A DNA stretch of 64,000 nucleotides from Sphingomonadales bacterium (GCA_027486275.1 JAIXPM010000265.1:1-64000), one strand, 5' to 3'. Shown: positions 1-10,200, counted from the stretch's first letter. The notes: a model not told the origin generated them from the letters alone. Numbers and translations: made by a program.

Positions 1-90
1 CTCTCGCCGGCGATCGCTGCCGCGGCCATGGCGCTGTCGTCGATATCGGTCGTCGGCAACGCGCTGCGCCTCAGAAGCGCCGAGCTGTGA
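1..90 (+). CDS. copA: Copper P1B-type ATPase, C-terminal end only (partial)
   Basis: The first 29 codons in frame 1 encode the end of a polypeptide ending SVVGNALRLRSAEL before a TGA at 88-90. The string AAAAMALSSISVVGNALRLR is the typical last transmembrane segment and tail of CopA-type copper-exporting P-type ATPases, where the MxxSS pair in the final helix belongs to the Cu(I) transport site. Only the last helix is in the window, so nothing can be said about the catalytic domains. The stop overlaps the GTG start of the next gene (GTGA), which indicates translational coupling and places the following small proteins in a copper-handling operon. The identification rests on a short stretch but the motif is distinctive. 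Confidence 0.75.
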   Translation, partial: LSPAIAAAAMALSSISVVGNALRLRSAEL

Positions 91-569
91 AAGCGATGGT
101 CGACCATCCCGCGTTCAACGTCGCGATCTTCGCGCTGTTGCTCAGCCTGCCGTGGGAGTTCGGCCAGATATGGCTTTACGCCGGTGCTTCGGAAATGTCG
201 CATCTCCGCGGCATCCAGATCTGCATGGCGGCAACGCTGGGCGACGCCGTCATCATGCTGATCGCTTTTGGGATCGTCGCGGCTGTGGCCCGATCGCAAG
301 ACTGGGTTCTCGCCCCGAAGACGTCGCAGGTTGCCGGTTTCGTCGTTGTTGGTCTGGCAATCACAATCGCGGTGGAAATCGTCGCGACGCGTACCGATGG
401 CGCTTTCAGTTGGCGATACACCCCTGCCATGCCGGTCACACCCTTGCTCGGCATCGGGCTTGCGCCGTTGATGATGTGGCTGGTGGTGCCGCTGCTCGTC
501 CTCTGGTTCGTCCGCCGCCAGATCGGCAGTACCAGCAACACCCCGGAATGGAGGCGCAACAACGGTTGA
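87..569 (+). CDS. Four-helix membrane protein of the copper operon
   Basis: A 160-residue integral membrane protein starting at a GTG that overlaps the stop of the copA-like gene by four bases. Four hydrophobic segments are visible, at about residues 9-30, 47-68, 82-100 and 118-142, with a basic C-terminal tail. No catalytic or metal-binding motif such as CxxC or a His cluster stands out, and I do not recognise the family. The tight coupling to the copper ATPase suggests a role in copper export or in assembly of that pump. This is inferred from context only. Confidence 0.7.
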   Translation: MKAMVDHPAFNVAIFALLLSLPWEFGQIWLYAGASEMSHLRGIQICMAATLGDAVIMLIAFGIVAAVARSQDWVLAPKTSQVAGFVVVGLAITIAVEIVATRTDGAFSWRYTPAMPVTPLLGIGLAPLMMWLVVPLLVLWFVRRQIGSTSNTPEWRRNNG

Positions 570-691
570 CCTGAAGCTTCTGAAGCGTTGCACGCCTGCC
601 CTCCTTGGCCGGCGCCCTGACGACGATGCGCCACCTCCCTCGCGGCAGGGGCGGCGTTACGGAACATGGTGCCGCGCCAAGGAGTACGAAG

Positions 692-1057
692 ATGCGCATT
701 CTCACGACACGGACGATTGCCGCCGCACTGATCATGTTGGCGCTGCCCGTCGGGCTGCCGACCACAGCAACGGCCGCAGGTATCGGTCACACCTTCATCA
801 TGCGTGGATCAGTTGTCGACGTTACAGATGGCAAACCGACGATCTGCGTCGGCAAGGCCGACGGTGCAAAGGTCGGCCAGATACTCGATGTTATCCGTAT
901 GACGACGCTGCCGGGCGCACGCGGTGGCTCTGGTTTTCGGCGCGAAAACATCGGAAAGATCCGCATAACCGCAATTGTCGATGACCATTTTGCGACAGCT
1001 GCTGTCGTGAAAGGTGAGGTCGCAAAGCATGACATCGTCGAGCTTCGCAAAAGCTAG
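692..1057 (+). CDS. Small exported protein of unknown function
   Basis: 121 residues from an ATG preceded by AAGGAG at 679-684; this ribosome site decides the start over an upstream in-frame codon at 605. The N-terminus (MRILTTRTIAAALIMLALPVG, then TTATAAG) is a clear Sec signal peptide with a likely cleavage after TATA. The mature part is about 90 residues, beta-rich in appearance (GSVVDVTDGKPTICVG, GKIRITAIVDDHFATAAVVKG), and contains a GKxDGAKVGQxLDV stretch. That pattern resembles small beta-barrel proteins exported to the periplasm or outer membrane. No family name can be given. Its position after copA suggests periplasmic copper stress, but this is an inference. Confidence 0.65.
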   Translation: MRILTTRTIAAALIMLALPVGLPTTATAAGIGHTFIMRGSVVDVTDGKPTICVGKADGAKVGQILDVIRMTTLPGARGGSGFRRENIGKIRITAIVDDHFATAAVVKGEVAKHDIVELRKS

Positions 1058-1181
1058 GATCGCACTTCGCTCTGAACGACCGGCGTCATCTCGGTTCATC
1101 GCCAAGGTGACGCCGATCGGGCTCGTTGTCGCTTAGTCCGTTGATTGTTCGAAAAATTGATCAGAATGAGGATGTCACAAT

Positions 1182-1556
1182 ATGAGCGAAGACCCTCGAG
1201 GGAGCGCCGATCCGCAATCCCAACAACTTCTTTTGTCGATATGGGATGACGAAGGTGGCGCCGGGCGCTGCGGTCCGAAGGAAAGCACTGCCCATAGTGT
1301 CAACGCCGCGGTCATCCCCGAGCTGACCAACACCGAACTGGTACAACTTCGCGTGCGCGTGATCGCCCTCGAAAACCTGGTCACAGCATTGCTCTCGGGT
1401 GCGCAGTCCAGCCAGCATGATCTCGTCCGCGCCATGGCGGCCCGGATTTCACCCCGCGCAGGCGTGACGCCACATCCGCTGACCATCCAGGCCGCAGCGC
1501 ATATGAACGAGATAGTGGATCGGGCGATTCACTACCGATCGGCTTCAACAGAATGA
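1182..1556 (+). CDS. Hypothetical protein, 124 aa
   Basis: A soluble 124-residue protein with a GAGG ribosome site before the ATG. The middle (about residues 46-72, IPELTNTELVQLRVRVIALE) is a heptad-like amphipathic helix that could form a coiled coil. The last 25 residues form another helix. It lies 13 bases upstream of the ATP-grasp-like gene and is probably cotranscribed with it. No known domain is recognised. Confidence 0.55.
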   Translation: MSEDPRGSADPQSQQLLLSIWDDEGGAGRCGPKESTAHSVNAAVIPELTNTELVQLRVRVIALENLVTALLSGAQSSQHDLVRAMAARISPRAGVTPHPLTIQAAAHMNEIVDRAIHYRSASTE

Positions 1557-1569
1557 CGGCGATTGAATC

Positions 1570-2892
1570 ATGTTGACGGACCGCCCGGACGATCTGTCAT
1601 TAATTCCGTCGGCCGACGATGCGGCCGACCGTCTTAATCATGCCTGCTTCTGCATCACCCTCGACCAACAGGCGCTCATACGGCAGCTGGACATCGAGAT
1701 CGGAACCCCGGGATTTGCCGCAGCCCTCGCTGGCTCGCATCCATCGCTATTTTCCAATGTACCGGTCTTTGTTTCGAAAGAGACAGTGAAGGCAATGGAA
1801 AGTGTGGTAGCGGCCGTCGAAGCGGCTGCGCAACTACCAGGCTTTCAAGCCGCCGCCGCGGCATGGGCTCCCCCGATTTCGGTCGCGGATTTTGGCCCGG
1901 TCGGCGCCGTCATGGGTTATGATTTTCACATCTCAGCGACCGGCCCGCGCCTGATCGAAGTCAATACCAACGCTGGAGGTGCCTTTCTCAATCACGCCCT
2001 TGCGGCCGCGCAGCGAGCCTGTTGCCAGGAGGTGCAATCGCTTGTCCAGACGATCATGCCGGCGGGAAACTTTGGCGATCAGATCGCCGCCATGTTCATC
2101 TCAGAGTGGCAGAGACAGCGCAGGGTTGGACGGCCCGCGACGATTGCAATCGTTGACGATGGCCCAGAGGAGCAGTTCATGTTCCCGGAGTTCGAGCTTG
2201 CTCGCTCGCTGCTGGAAGCGCGGGGCATCAACACCGTGATCGTCGATCCTGCCGTGCTGCGTTTCGACGGCTCGACGCTTTGGTCAAACAACCTTGCAAT
2301 CGACCTCGTCTATAATCGTCTCGTTGATTTCGCATTGGCCGAAGCGCGTCACGACGCGCTGCGTGCGGCATATGAGACTGGCAAGGTCGTTCTCACGCCA
2401 AACCCGCACAACCACGCCTTTCTGGCCGACAAGCGTAACCTGATGTTGCTGTCAGACCCGGGGTTGCTCGAAACGTGGGGACTTGCAACGGAGTTTCGAA
2501 AAACCCTTCATGCTTCAGTTCCTCCCACAATCACCATTGACGCTAGCAACGCCGATCATCTTTGGGCAGACCGACGAAACCAGTTTTTCAAGCCCGCCGG
2601 CGGGCACGGCAGCAAAGCAGCGTATCGCGGCGAGAAGGTGACACGGAAGGTTTGGGCCGAGATCCTTAAGAGCAGCTACGTCGCCCAAGCCTACGCGCCG
2701 CCGAGCAGTCGAGTAATTGTTCAAGACGGCTTGCCAGTGGAATTTAAGCTCGACGTCAGACTGTACACGTACGCTGGCGCCACCTTGCTTGCCTCAGCGC
2801 GTCTTTACCAAGGACAGACCACAAACATGCGAACGCCCGGTGGTGGGTTTGCACCGGTATTGACGGTCGAGACGAATGTGAAGTCAACTTGA
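1570..2892 (+). CDS. ATP-grasp-like ligase family protein
   Basis: 440 residues, soluble. The N-terminal half carries GYDFHISATGPRLIEVNTNAGG (about residues 116-137), a motif seen in circularly permuted ATP-grasp proteins. The C-terminal half has NQFFKPAGGHGSKAAYRGEK (about 337-356), like the ATP-binding lysine and glycine-rich loop of ATP-grasp enzymes, then EFKLDVRLYTYAG and a late GGGFAPVLTV. ATP-grasp enzymes join a carboxylate to an amine or thiol through an acyl-phosphate. The substrate here is unknown. It follows the 124-aa gene closely and ends the copper-associated group. The fold call rests on motif pattern and is moderately secure; any metallophore or peptide-ligase role would be speculation. 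Confidence 0.6.
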   Translation: MLTDRPDDLSLIPSADDAADRLNHACFCITLDQQALIRQLDIEIGTPGFAAALAGSHPSLFSNVPVFVSKETVKAMESVVAAVEAAAQLPGFQAAAAAWAPPISVADFGPVGAVMGYDFHISATGPRLIEVNTNAGGAFLNHALAAAQRACCQEVQSLVQTIMPAGNFGDQIAAMFISEWQRQRRVGRPATIAIVDDGPEEQFMFPEFELARSLLEARGINTVIVDPAVLRFDGSTLWSNNLAIDLVYNRLVDFALAEARHDALRAAYETGKVVLTPNPHNHAFLADKRNLMLLSDPGLLETWGLATEFRKTLHASVPPTITIDASNADHLWADRRNQFFKPAGGHGSKAAYRGEKVTRKVWAEILKSSYVAQAYAPPSSRVIVQDGLPVEFKLDVRLYTYAGATLLASARLYQGQTTNMRTPGGGFAPVLTVETNVKST

Positions 2893-3084
2893 TAAATTAA
2901 TGTTGACGCTTGACATCCCAATCATTGTCAAACTTTTGCGGTTGGTGATTGGTGATGCTGTCGGCTCAAGAACGACCGCACTGATGCCAGTGCAACTTCA
3001 CCGCTATCCCTGCATTTGAAGCTGGCGCTTCACGCCCTTTCAAGATCGAACCGTGTTGATTGGCGATCTTGGGCAACCTGTCGG

Positions 3085-4161
3085 TCAGGAATGGCCATGC
3101 CGGTGATGCAGGTCCGGAAAATGCGGGTGGCTGTGGCGCAGCGGCGCGTGGCGATGCCAGTGGCTGTGCACAGCTTCGCCCGCCTCGCCTTCGGCATGGT
3201 CGTGCTGGTGATGGTCGTCATGGCTGTGGCGGTGTTCATGCTCGAGTGCTTCGTGGATGTGTTCGTGCGCGTGCCGCTCGCTGAGATGCAGCCATACCCC
3301 CCACCCCATCAAGGCGGCGGCAATCAAAAGCGGCAGCGTCATCGGGTCGCCGAGCAGGGCTATGGCCAGCACGGCGCCCAGGAACGGCGCCGTCGAAAAA
3401 TAGGCGCCGGTGCGCGCCGTGCCGAGGTGCCGCAGCGCCAGCACGAACAGGATGAGGCTGACACCATAGCCAAGCAGCCCGAGTAAACCGGCAGCGACGA
3501 CAAGAGCGGGTGCGGGCAATTGGGCGCCGGTGGCGAAAGCCAGCGCGAGGCTGGCCGAACCCGCCACCAGACCCTTGATGGCGGTGATCTGCACCGGGTC
3601 GGCCGAAGAAAGCTTGCGGGTCAGATTGTTGTCGATACCCCAGGCAAGGCATGCCCCGACGATGGCGAGCGCACCAAGGCCGGGGCGGGCGAGTGGCCCG
3701 CCGAGCGACAGGCTGGCAGCGCCGGCGAGAATTGCAGCCGCGCCGAGCAACAGCCGACGGTCGACATTTTCCCGAAAGATCAGCCAGGCAATAGCCATCG
3801 TCGCCAACCCTTCGAGGTTGAGCAGCAACGAGGCTGTCGACGCCGGCACCGTCACCAGCCCGAACATCAGCAGTGCCGGCCCCGCCATGCCGCCACAGAC
3901 AGCGACCGCGGCAAGCCATGGCATGTCGCGCCGCCGCAGCGGTGCCTCCGCGCTGGCGATGCCCAAGAGCCGGCGCGCGGCGAGGACGACGAGCAGCCCG
4001 ATGCCCGAGCCAAGATAGAGCAGCCCCGCCAGCAGCCACGGGCTGACTCCGGCGCCCAGCAGCAGCTTGGCCAGCGGCGTGCTCGCACCGAACAGAGCCG
4101 CCGATGCCAACGCCATAGGGATGCCGGGCCACATGCCGCTGTCCGAACGAAACACGATCAT
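3085..4161 (-). CDS. DMT (EamA) family transporter with a His-rich C-terminal tail
   Basis: An inner-membrane protein of about 358 residues with ten predicted helices in two EamA repeats (IPMALASAALFGASTPLAKLL at the start; a second repeat from about 170). After the last helix (GVWLHLSERHAHEHIHEALE) comes a cytoplasmic tail of about 65 residues with roughly 20 histidines, including HEHRHSHDDHHQHDH. EamA members export amino acids, metabolites or metals. The tail points to binding of Zn, Co or Ni, in keeping with the adjoining CzcCBA genes. Starts at 4188 (GTG), 4161 (ATG) and 4134 (ATG, directly before the first helix) are all in frame; I chose 4161 but 4134 is nearly as likely. It is divergent from the czc operon. 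Confidence 0.8.
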   Translation of the reverse strand: MIVFRSDSGMWPGIPMALASAALFGASTPLAKLLLGAGVSPWLLAGLLYLGSGIGLLVVLAARRLLGIASAEAPLRRRDMPWLAAVAVCGGMAGPALLMFGLVTVPASTASLLLNLEGLATMAIAWLIFRENVDRRLLLGAAAILAGAASLSLGGPLARPGLGALAIVGACLAWGIDNNLTRKLSSADPVQITAIKGLVAGSASLALAFATGAQLPAPALVVAAGLLGLLGYGVSLILFVLALRHLGTARTGAYFSTAPFLGAVLAIALLGDPMTLPLLIAAALMGWGVWLHLSERHAHEHIHEALEHEHRHSHDDHHQHDHAEGEAGEAVHSHWHRHAPLRHSHPHFPDLHHRHGHS

Positions 4162-4380
4162 TCTCCCGTCTTTGCCGATGCACCGCACATCGCCCGTTGG
4201 CCTGCTGGCATGATCGCGGCAGCGCCCGCATCGCCGCTGATATCATCGTTCGGCGCCCCTGCTTCCAACCAAATCCACTGGTCTGGTGAGAACCGCTTAC
4301 TTGTCATATCGTCTGGTCGTCGGGCGGCAGTACCAAAGACAGCCTTCCCAATGTCCTCACTTTGCCCTATTCGCGGCTTC

Positions 4381-4734
4381 ATGCGGTTCTTGTTTCCTTG
4401 GCGGATCATGTTCGGGATGCTTGCGGCACTCCTGATCACGACGCTTTCCCTGGGTCAGGCGGCGGAAGCCTTCACTTGCAACAGCGAAAGCGTTGCTGTC
4501 GAAGCAGGGATTATGGCGAACCCGGTTGCAAGCCCCGACAACCACGACAGTACGTCCAAAAGCGGAATGCCCGGCGTGTGCCAGCATGGCCACTGTCATC
4601 AAAGCCTTCGCGTCGCCGAATTCGTTGCGTTGCCCGAAGCCGGCATGATCACGAGTCCTGCTGTTGTACCAACGCTTGAAGCGGCGCTCGCCGACGGCCG
4701 CGTCTACACGATAGAATACCCTCCCCGAGCCTGA
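4381..4734 (+). CDS. Small periplasmic protein with CxHGHCHQ motif, leader of the czc operon
   Basis: 117 residues. The first 30 (MRFLFPWRIMFGMLAALLIT, ending GQAAEA) form a signal peptide or anchor. The mature part contains CQHGHCHQ near residue 63, a compact Cys/His cluster that could bind Zn, Cd or Co. It is about 55 bases upstream of the outer-membrane component gene and reads in the same direction. Small His-rich periplasmic proteins commonly lead czc operons and buffer or sense metal. Upstream in-frame codons are antisense to the DMT transporter gene, so the ATG at 4381 is the sensible start. The function is an inference from motif and position. Confidence 0.65.
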   Translation: MRFLFPWRIMFGMLAALLITTLSLGQAAEAFTCNSESVAVEAGIMANPVASPDNHDSTSKSGMPGVCQHGHCHQSLRVAEFVALPEAGMITSPAVVPTLEAALADGRVYTIEYPPRA

Positions 4735-4789
4735 ACCGTCCGCGCGCCAGAGGTGCGCCCGACCGTTCTGTTGCTATAGGGAATTTCAC

Positions 4790-6067
4790 GTGTTTGAAGT
4801 CTGTCATCGGCCGCTTTGCGCGGCCATGGCGGGTGTGGCTGCGCTGGCACTGGCCGTCGCACCTGCACGCGCCGCTCCCGCGCCTACCTTTGGTGCTATG
4901 CTTGCCGAGGCGCAGCAGCGGGCGCCGCTGATCGCCCAGTCGCAGGCCGAAATCGCCCGCGCCGAGGGTCTGGCACGCCAGGCCGGAGCACGGCCCAATC
5001 CGGTGTTTGCCGTCGGTGTCGAAAACTTTTCCGGCTCGGCGCCCTATAGCCAATTTGACACCGCCGAAACGACGGCATCGCTGGAGCTGCCGCTCGAACT
5101 CGGCGGCAAACGATCGGCGCGAATGGCTGCCGGGCGGGCGGGTGTGGCCGCCGCCCGTGCCCAGTTCGCGGTTGCTGGCAGCGATTATGCCTTTACGCTT
5201 GCCCAGACCTACGCCGATGCCGAAGCTGACGGTGTCCGGCTGATGCTGGCAACCGATGCTCTGACATTGGCCGAAGATGATTTGCGTGTCGCGACGGCGC
5301 TGGTCCGTGCTGGCAAGGAAGCCGAACTGCGCGAAGTGCAGGCGCGCACCGCCGTCCAGGCTGCCCGCGCGGCGCGCGACGCTGCCCGCGCAGCCCAGGC
5401 GACGTCGCTGGCTGAACTCACCGCCATGACCGGGGCGCCGATACCCTTCACATCGGTGCCGCCCAGCCTGTTGCCACATGCCGAGGAAGACGAACCGCTG
5501 CCGCAGCCGGATCCTCTGGCCAGTCCGGCGTACCGGGCGGCGCTGTCCGCCCGCGATGCGGCGGCGCTGCGGGTCGAGGTCCAGCGCCGCAATGCGACAC
5601 CCGACCTCACCGCCTCCTTCGGCGTCCGCCGCTTGAACGGCCAAGGGCAGATTGCGGGTCAGGACGCCACAGCCGCTGTCGCCGGCCTGTCGATCCCGCT
5701 GCCATTCTTCGATCGTAATCGCGGCAACATCGATGCCGCCCGGGCGGAATTGACCGCAGCGGAAGCCGGCCTGAGCATTGCGCGGTTCGATGCCGAAGCC
5801 GGCGCTCGCTCGGGACTAGCGAGGGCGCAGGCGGCGTTCAGCCGGATCGCTGCGGCGCGCGACGCCGAACGAACAGCCGAGGAAGCCTATCGCCTGTCGC
5901 GCATCGGTTACGAAGGCGGCAAGCTTGCCCTGATCGAGGTCCTCAACGCCCGCCGTGCCCTCACCGAGGCGCGCACCAGCGCGGTCGATGCGCGGCTCGA
6001 ACGCCTCAGCGCTGAAGCCGCCCTCGCCCGCCTCGCGGGAACGACCCCATTCGGAGATATACGATGA
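4790..6067 (+). CDS. czcC: Outer-membrane efflux protein of a heavy-metal RND pump (CzcC-type)
   Basis: 425 residues, GTG start with an ATAGGGA ribosome site and a signal peptide (VAALALAVAPARAAPAP). The body shows the alanine- and arginine-rich coiled-coil helices of the TolC/OEP family in two repeats (about 35-220 and 230-420). The repeats include SLELPLELGGKR and AGLSIPLPFFDRNRGN, strings typical of CzcC and CusC. It forms the trimeric outer-membrane channel for the pump encoded by the next two genes. The stop overlaps the start of the adaptor gene by four bases (ATGA). Complete and of normal length. Confidence 0.92.
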   Translation: MFEVCHRPLCAAMAGVAALALAVAPARAAPAPTFGAMLAEAQQRAPLIAQSQAEIARAEGLARQAGARPNPVFAVGVENFSGSAPYSQFDTAETTASLELPLELGGKRSARMAAGRAGVAAARAQFAVAGSDYAFTLAQTYADAEADGVRLMLATDALTLAEDDLRVATALVRAGKEAELREVQARTAVQAARAARDAARAAQATSLAELTAMTGAPIPFTSVPPSLLPHAEEDEPLPQPDPLASPAYRAALSARDAAALRVEVQRRNATPDLTASFGVRRLNGQGQIAGQDATAAVAGLSIPLPFFDRNRGNIDAARAELTAAEAGLSIARFDAEAGARSGLARAQAAFSRIAAARDAERTAEEAYRLSRIGYEGGKLALIEVLNARRALTEARTSAVDARLERLSAEAALARLAGTTPFGDIR

Positions 6068-7263
6068 CCCAGCCTCGCAACGGCTTTCTCAACAATACGT
6101 CTGCCAGCAGGCTTTTCGCCGGCGGCCTTTTTGCCACTGCGCTCGTTGCGGGCGGCGCCGGCTATCTGGTTGCCAGCGCTACACCGCCAGCAGCCACAAT
6201 CACCGCCGCGCCCGAGGCTCAAGCCGAACCCGGGCATGTCGAGGGTGAAGCCGCCAAACTGACGCTGAGCCCGTCGGCGATCAACTCTGCCGGCATCGTT
6301 GTGGAAACCATCCAGAGCGGCGGCCTTGCCGCCGAAATCCTCGCGTCCGCCGCGGTCACGGCACCGCCAGGTGGACAGGCTTTGCTGACCGCCCGCGCCG
6401 CCGGTGCTGTCACGCGTATCAACAAACGCCTCGGCGACACGGTGCGCCAAGGCGAAGTGCTGGCGACCGTCGAGAGCCGCGAAGCCTCGCAGATCGCTGC
6501 CGATCGCGGCGCAGCCGCCGCCAAGGCAACACTGGCGCAGCGCAACCTGGCGCGCGAACGGTCGCTGTTCCAGCAGCGCGTGTCGCCGCGCGTCGACCTG
6601 GAGGCTGCCGAGGCCGAAGCCGCCGTCGCCGCCGCCGAGGCGCGCCGCGCCAGCGCCGCCGCCAGTGCCGCCGGTGTCACCGCCGATGGCCGTAACGTCG
6701 TCGTCGTCAGCCCAATAAGCGGCCAGATCACCAGCGTGACCGGAAGTCTCGGCGCTTATGTGCAGCCTGAAACCGAGCTCTTCCGTATCGCCGATCCGCG
6801 CCGCATCCAGGTCGAGGCCGCTGTCAGCGCGGCCGACGCGCCGCGCATCCGCGCCGGCGATCGCGCTGTCCTCGAACTCGCCGACGGCACCACCCTGCCA
6901 GCACGGGTGCGTTCAATCACCGCCTCGCTTGGCGCTGAAACCCGCGCCGCCACAGCCGTGCTCGAACCCGTCGGCGGCGCGCTTCGCCTCGGTCAGACCC
7001 TGCGCGCCCGGATCTATCCCGCCCGCGCGTCGGCGACGGGCCGGATCGTCGTTCCAGAGGAGGCGGTCCAGTCGGTCAACGGCCGCGACGTGGTATTCGT
7101 TCGCACCGGCGACGGCTTTGTCGCGCAGCCCGTCACCACCGCCCAGCGCAGCGCCGGCCGCATTGAGATCGTCGATGGCCTCAAAGCTGGTGCCAGCATC
7201 GCCACCACCAACGCCTTTGTCCTGAAAGCCGAACTCGGCAAGGGCGCGGGCGAGGAAGAATAA
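6064..7263 (+). CDS. czcB: RND efflux periplasmic adaptor (CzcB-type)
   Basis: 399 residues. An N-terminal anchor (about 17-40) is followed by a barrel-sandwich domain split around a helical hairpin. The strings AAGAVTRINKRLGDTVRQGE and VVVSPISGQITSVTGSLGAY mark the two lipoyl-like halves, and LVVPEEAVQ-type (IVVPEEAVQSVNGRDVVFV) sequence marks the membrane-proximal barrel. It bridges the inner-membrane permease and the outer-membrane channel. It overlaps the upstream gene by four bases and sits three bases from the permease gene, so the three are one operon. The short N-terminus has no extended metal-binding extension with Cys or many His. Confidence 0.92.
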   Translation: MTQPRNGFLNNTSASRLFAGGLFATALVAGGAGYLVASATPPAATITAAPEAQAEPGHVEGEAAKLTLSPSAINSAGIVVETIQSGGLAAEILASAAVTAPPGGQALLTARAAGAVTRINKRLGDTVRQGEVLATVESREASQIAADRGAAAAKATLAQRNLARERSLFQQRVSPRVDLEAAEAEAAVAAAEARRASAAASAAGVTADGRNVVVVSPISGQITSVTGSLGAYVQPETELFRIADPRRIQVEAAVSAADAPRIRAGDRAVLELADGTTLPARVRSITASLGAETRAATAVLEPVGGALRLGQTLRARIYPARASATGRIVVPEEAVQSVNGRDVVFVRTGDGFVAQPVTTAQRSAGRIEIVDGLKAGASIATTNAFVLKAELGKGAGEEE

Positions 7264-7266
7264 GCC

Positions 7267-10200
7267 ATGATCGCCAATATCATCGCACTTTCGGTGCGTG
7301 CCCGCTGGTTCGTCGTCATCCTCACGCTGCTCATTGGCGCCATCGGGCTTTGGCAGTTGCTCAAGCTGCCCATCGATGCCGTGCCCGACATCACCAACAA
7401 GCAGGTACAGATCAACACCGTCGAACCTGGCCTCTCACCGATCGACATGGAAAAGCGGGTTTCGTTTCCGATCGAAACCGCCCTTGCCGGCATCCCGGGG
7501 CTGGAAACCACGCGATCGCTGTCGCGCAACGGCTTCAGCCAGGTCACGGCGATCTTTACCGAAGGGACCGACCTGTATTTTGCGCGTCAGCAGGTCAGCG
7601 AGCGCCTGACCCAGGCCCGCGACAGTCTGCCCGCCGGCGTTCAGCCCCAGGTCGGACCGGTCACAACCGGCCTTGGCGAAGTCTTCATGTACACCATCGA
7701 CTATGCCAATCCTGGCGGCAAAGGCGCCAAAGTCATTGACGGTCAGCCCGGTTGGCAGTCAGACGGCAGCTATCTTACCCCCGAGGGCGAGCGTCTGACC
7801 GACGATGTTGCGCGGGCAGCGTATCTCCGCACTGTGCAGGACTGGATCATCCGGCCGCAGCTTCGCACTGTGCAGGGCGTCGCCGGGATCGACTCGATCG
7901 GTGGCTTCCAGAAGCAATATGTCGTCGAACCCGATCCCGCCAAACTGATCGCCTATGGCGTTTCCTTCTCCGATCTCGGCAAGGCGCTCGAAGCGGCCAA
8001 TCTCGCCGTCGGTGCCAATTATTTCAACCGCGGCGGCGAGGCTTTTCTGGTCCGCGCCGACGCCCGGATCCGCACCCAGGGCGAGATCGAGGAAGCAGTG
8101 ATCGCCACCCGCGGCGGGGTCCCCGTCGCCGTGCGCGACGTGGCGACCGTCAGGCTTGGCGGTGACCTGAGGACCGGTGCCGCAAGCATGAATGGCCATG
8201 AGGTCGTTGTGGGCACCGCACTGATGCTGATCGGCGAGAACAGCCGTGTCGTTGCCAAGGCTGTCGATGAGCGTCTGACGACAGTGAAGAAGTCGCTGCC
8301 GCCGGGCGTGCGGATTGAAACCGTCCTCGACCGCTCGGCGCTGGTCGGTGCTACCATCGGCACCGTCCAGAAGAACCTCATCGAAGGCGCGCTGCTGACG
8401 GCTGCGGCACTGTTCCTGTTCCTCGGAAACATCCGCGCGTCGATCATCGCCGTGCTGGTCATCCCCTTTTCCTTCCTGATGATGGCGACGGGGATGAATT
8501 TCCTTGGCGTGTCGGGCAATCTGATGAGCCTCGGAGCGCTCGACTTTGGGCTGATCGTCGATGGTGCCGTCATCATCATCGAGAACTGCCTGCGGCGTCT
8601 TGCCGAACGCCAGGAGCATGTCGGGCGCCTGCTGACCGAACGCGAACGTCTCGAGGAAACGACCCTTGGGGCGCAGGAGATGATCAAGCCGACGATTTAC
8701 GGCCAGGCGATCATCTTCCTCGTGTTCGCGCCGCTGCTGACCTTCACCGGGGTTGAGGGCAAGACCTTCTCGCCGATGGCGATAACCGTGCTGCTGGCGC
8801 TGGGCGGAGCGTTTTTCCTGTCGCTGAGTTTCGTTCCGGCGATGATCGCCATCCTCGTTCGCGGCAAGGTTTCGGAGGAAGAGGTCTGGATCGTTCGTCG
8901 CATCAAGCAGTCGTACTTGCCGATCCTGAAGCGCTCAGTGGCGACACCATGGCCGTTCATCGGCGGTGGCTTTGCGATCTTTGCCGTTGCGGTCGTGATG
9001 TTCGGATCATTGGGGCAGGAGTTCATCCCGCTGCTCGATGAAAAGAACATGGCGCTGGCATCAACGCGCGTGCCTTCGACCGGCGTCGAACAGTCGCTGG
9101 CCATGCAGCGCGGCGTCGAACGCGCGGTCACCAGCCTGCCCGAGGTCAAGCTGATGTTCTCGAAGACCGGGACCGCCGAAGTCGCTACCGACCCGATGCC
9201 GCCAAACATCTCGGACGGCTTCGTCATTCTCAAGGAGAAGGCCGATTGGCCCGCCGGGGTCACCACAAAATCGGACGTCATTGCCCGCATCGAAGCGAAA
9301 TCCAATGCATTGATCGGCCAGAGCTATGAGGTCAGCCAGCCCATCCAGCTACGCTTCAACGAGCTGATTGCCGGGGTCCGCGGTGACGTCGCCATCAAGC
9401 TATATGGCGACGACCTCGACCAAATGAGTGCTGCGGCGGCAAAGATCGTCGACGTGATCAAGGCAACGCCCGGCGCCGCCGACACCAAGGCTGAACAGAC
9501 CGAAGGTTCGCCGACCCTCGACGTGCGCTTCGACCGTGCGGCCATCGCGCGGTTCGGACTGACCGTCGAGGATGTGGCCGATACCGTTTCCGCCGCCATG
9601 GGGGGACGCGAGGCCGGGCTGGTGTTCGAAGGCGATCGGCGCTTCGATGTCGTGGTGCGCGTGCCGCAGGTCAGCCGCAACAATCTCGATGCATTGGGAG
9701 CGCTGCCGGTTTTGCTGCCTGCCGATGGCAGCGGGCAACGCCGATCGGTGCCGTTGTCGCAGGTCGCGCAATTCCGCTTCTCCGAAGGCCTCAACCAGAT
9801 CAGCCGCGAGAACGGCAAGCGGCGGGTGGTCATCCAGACCAACGTCCGCGGCCGCGACGTTGGTTCGTTCGTCGCCGACATCACCCCCAAGGTCGAAGCT
9901 GTCACCCTGCCGACCGGCTCGTATCTTGAATGGGGCGGCCAGTTCCAGAACCTGCAGGCGGCATCCCGCCGCCTGTCGATCGTGGTGCCGATCTGTTTCG
10001 CGGTGATCTTCGCGCTGCTGTATCTGGCGCTCGGCAGCGTCCGGCGCGCTGCTGCGGTGTTCACTGCCATTCCGCTCGGGCTTGCCGGCGGCGTTTTCAC
10101 CCTGGCGGCGACCGGGATTGCGTTCTCGGTGTCGGCGGCGGTGGGCTTCATCTGCCTGTCGGGAGTCGCTGTCCTCAATGGTCTCGTCGTCATGACGAGC

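Noticed and set aside
2910..2931. TTGACA...TGTCAA inverted repeat after the ATP-grasp gene
   Set aside because: Arms of six bases with a ten-base gap are too weak to call an operator or terminator.
3520..4380. Long plus-strand frame opposite the DMT transporter gene
   Set aside because: It is antisense to a clear membrane protein, low in complexity, and only its last 117 codons (from 4381) have a start, signal peptide and context of their own.
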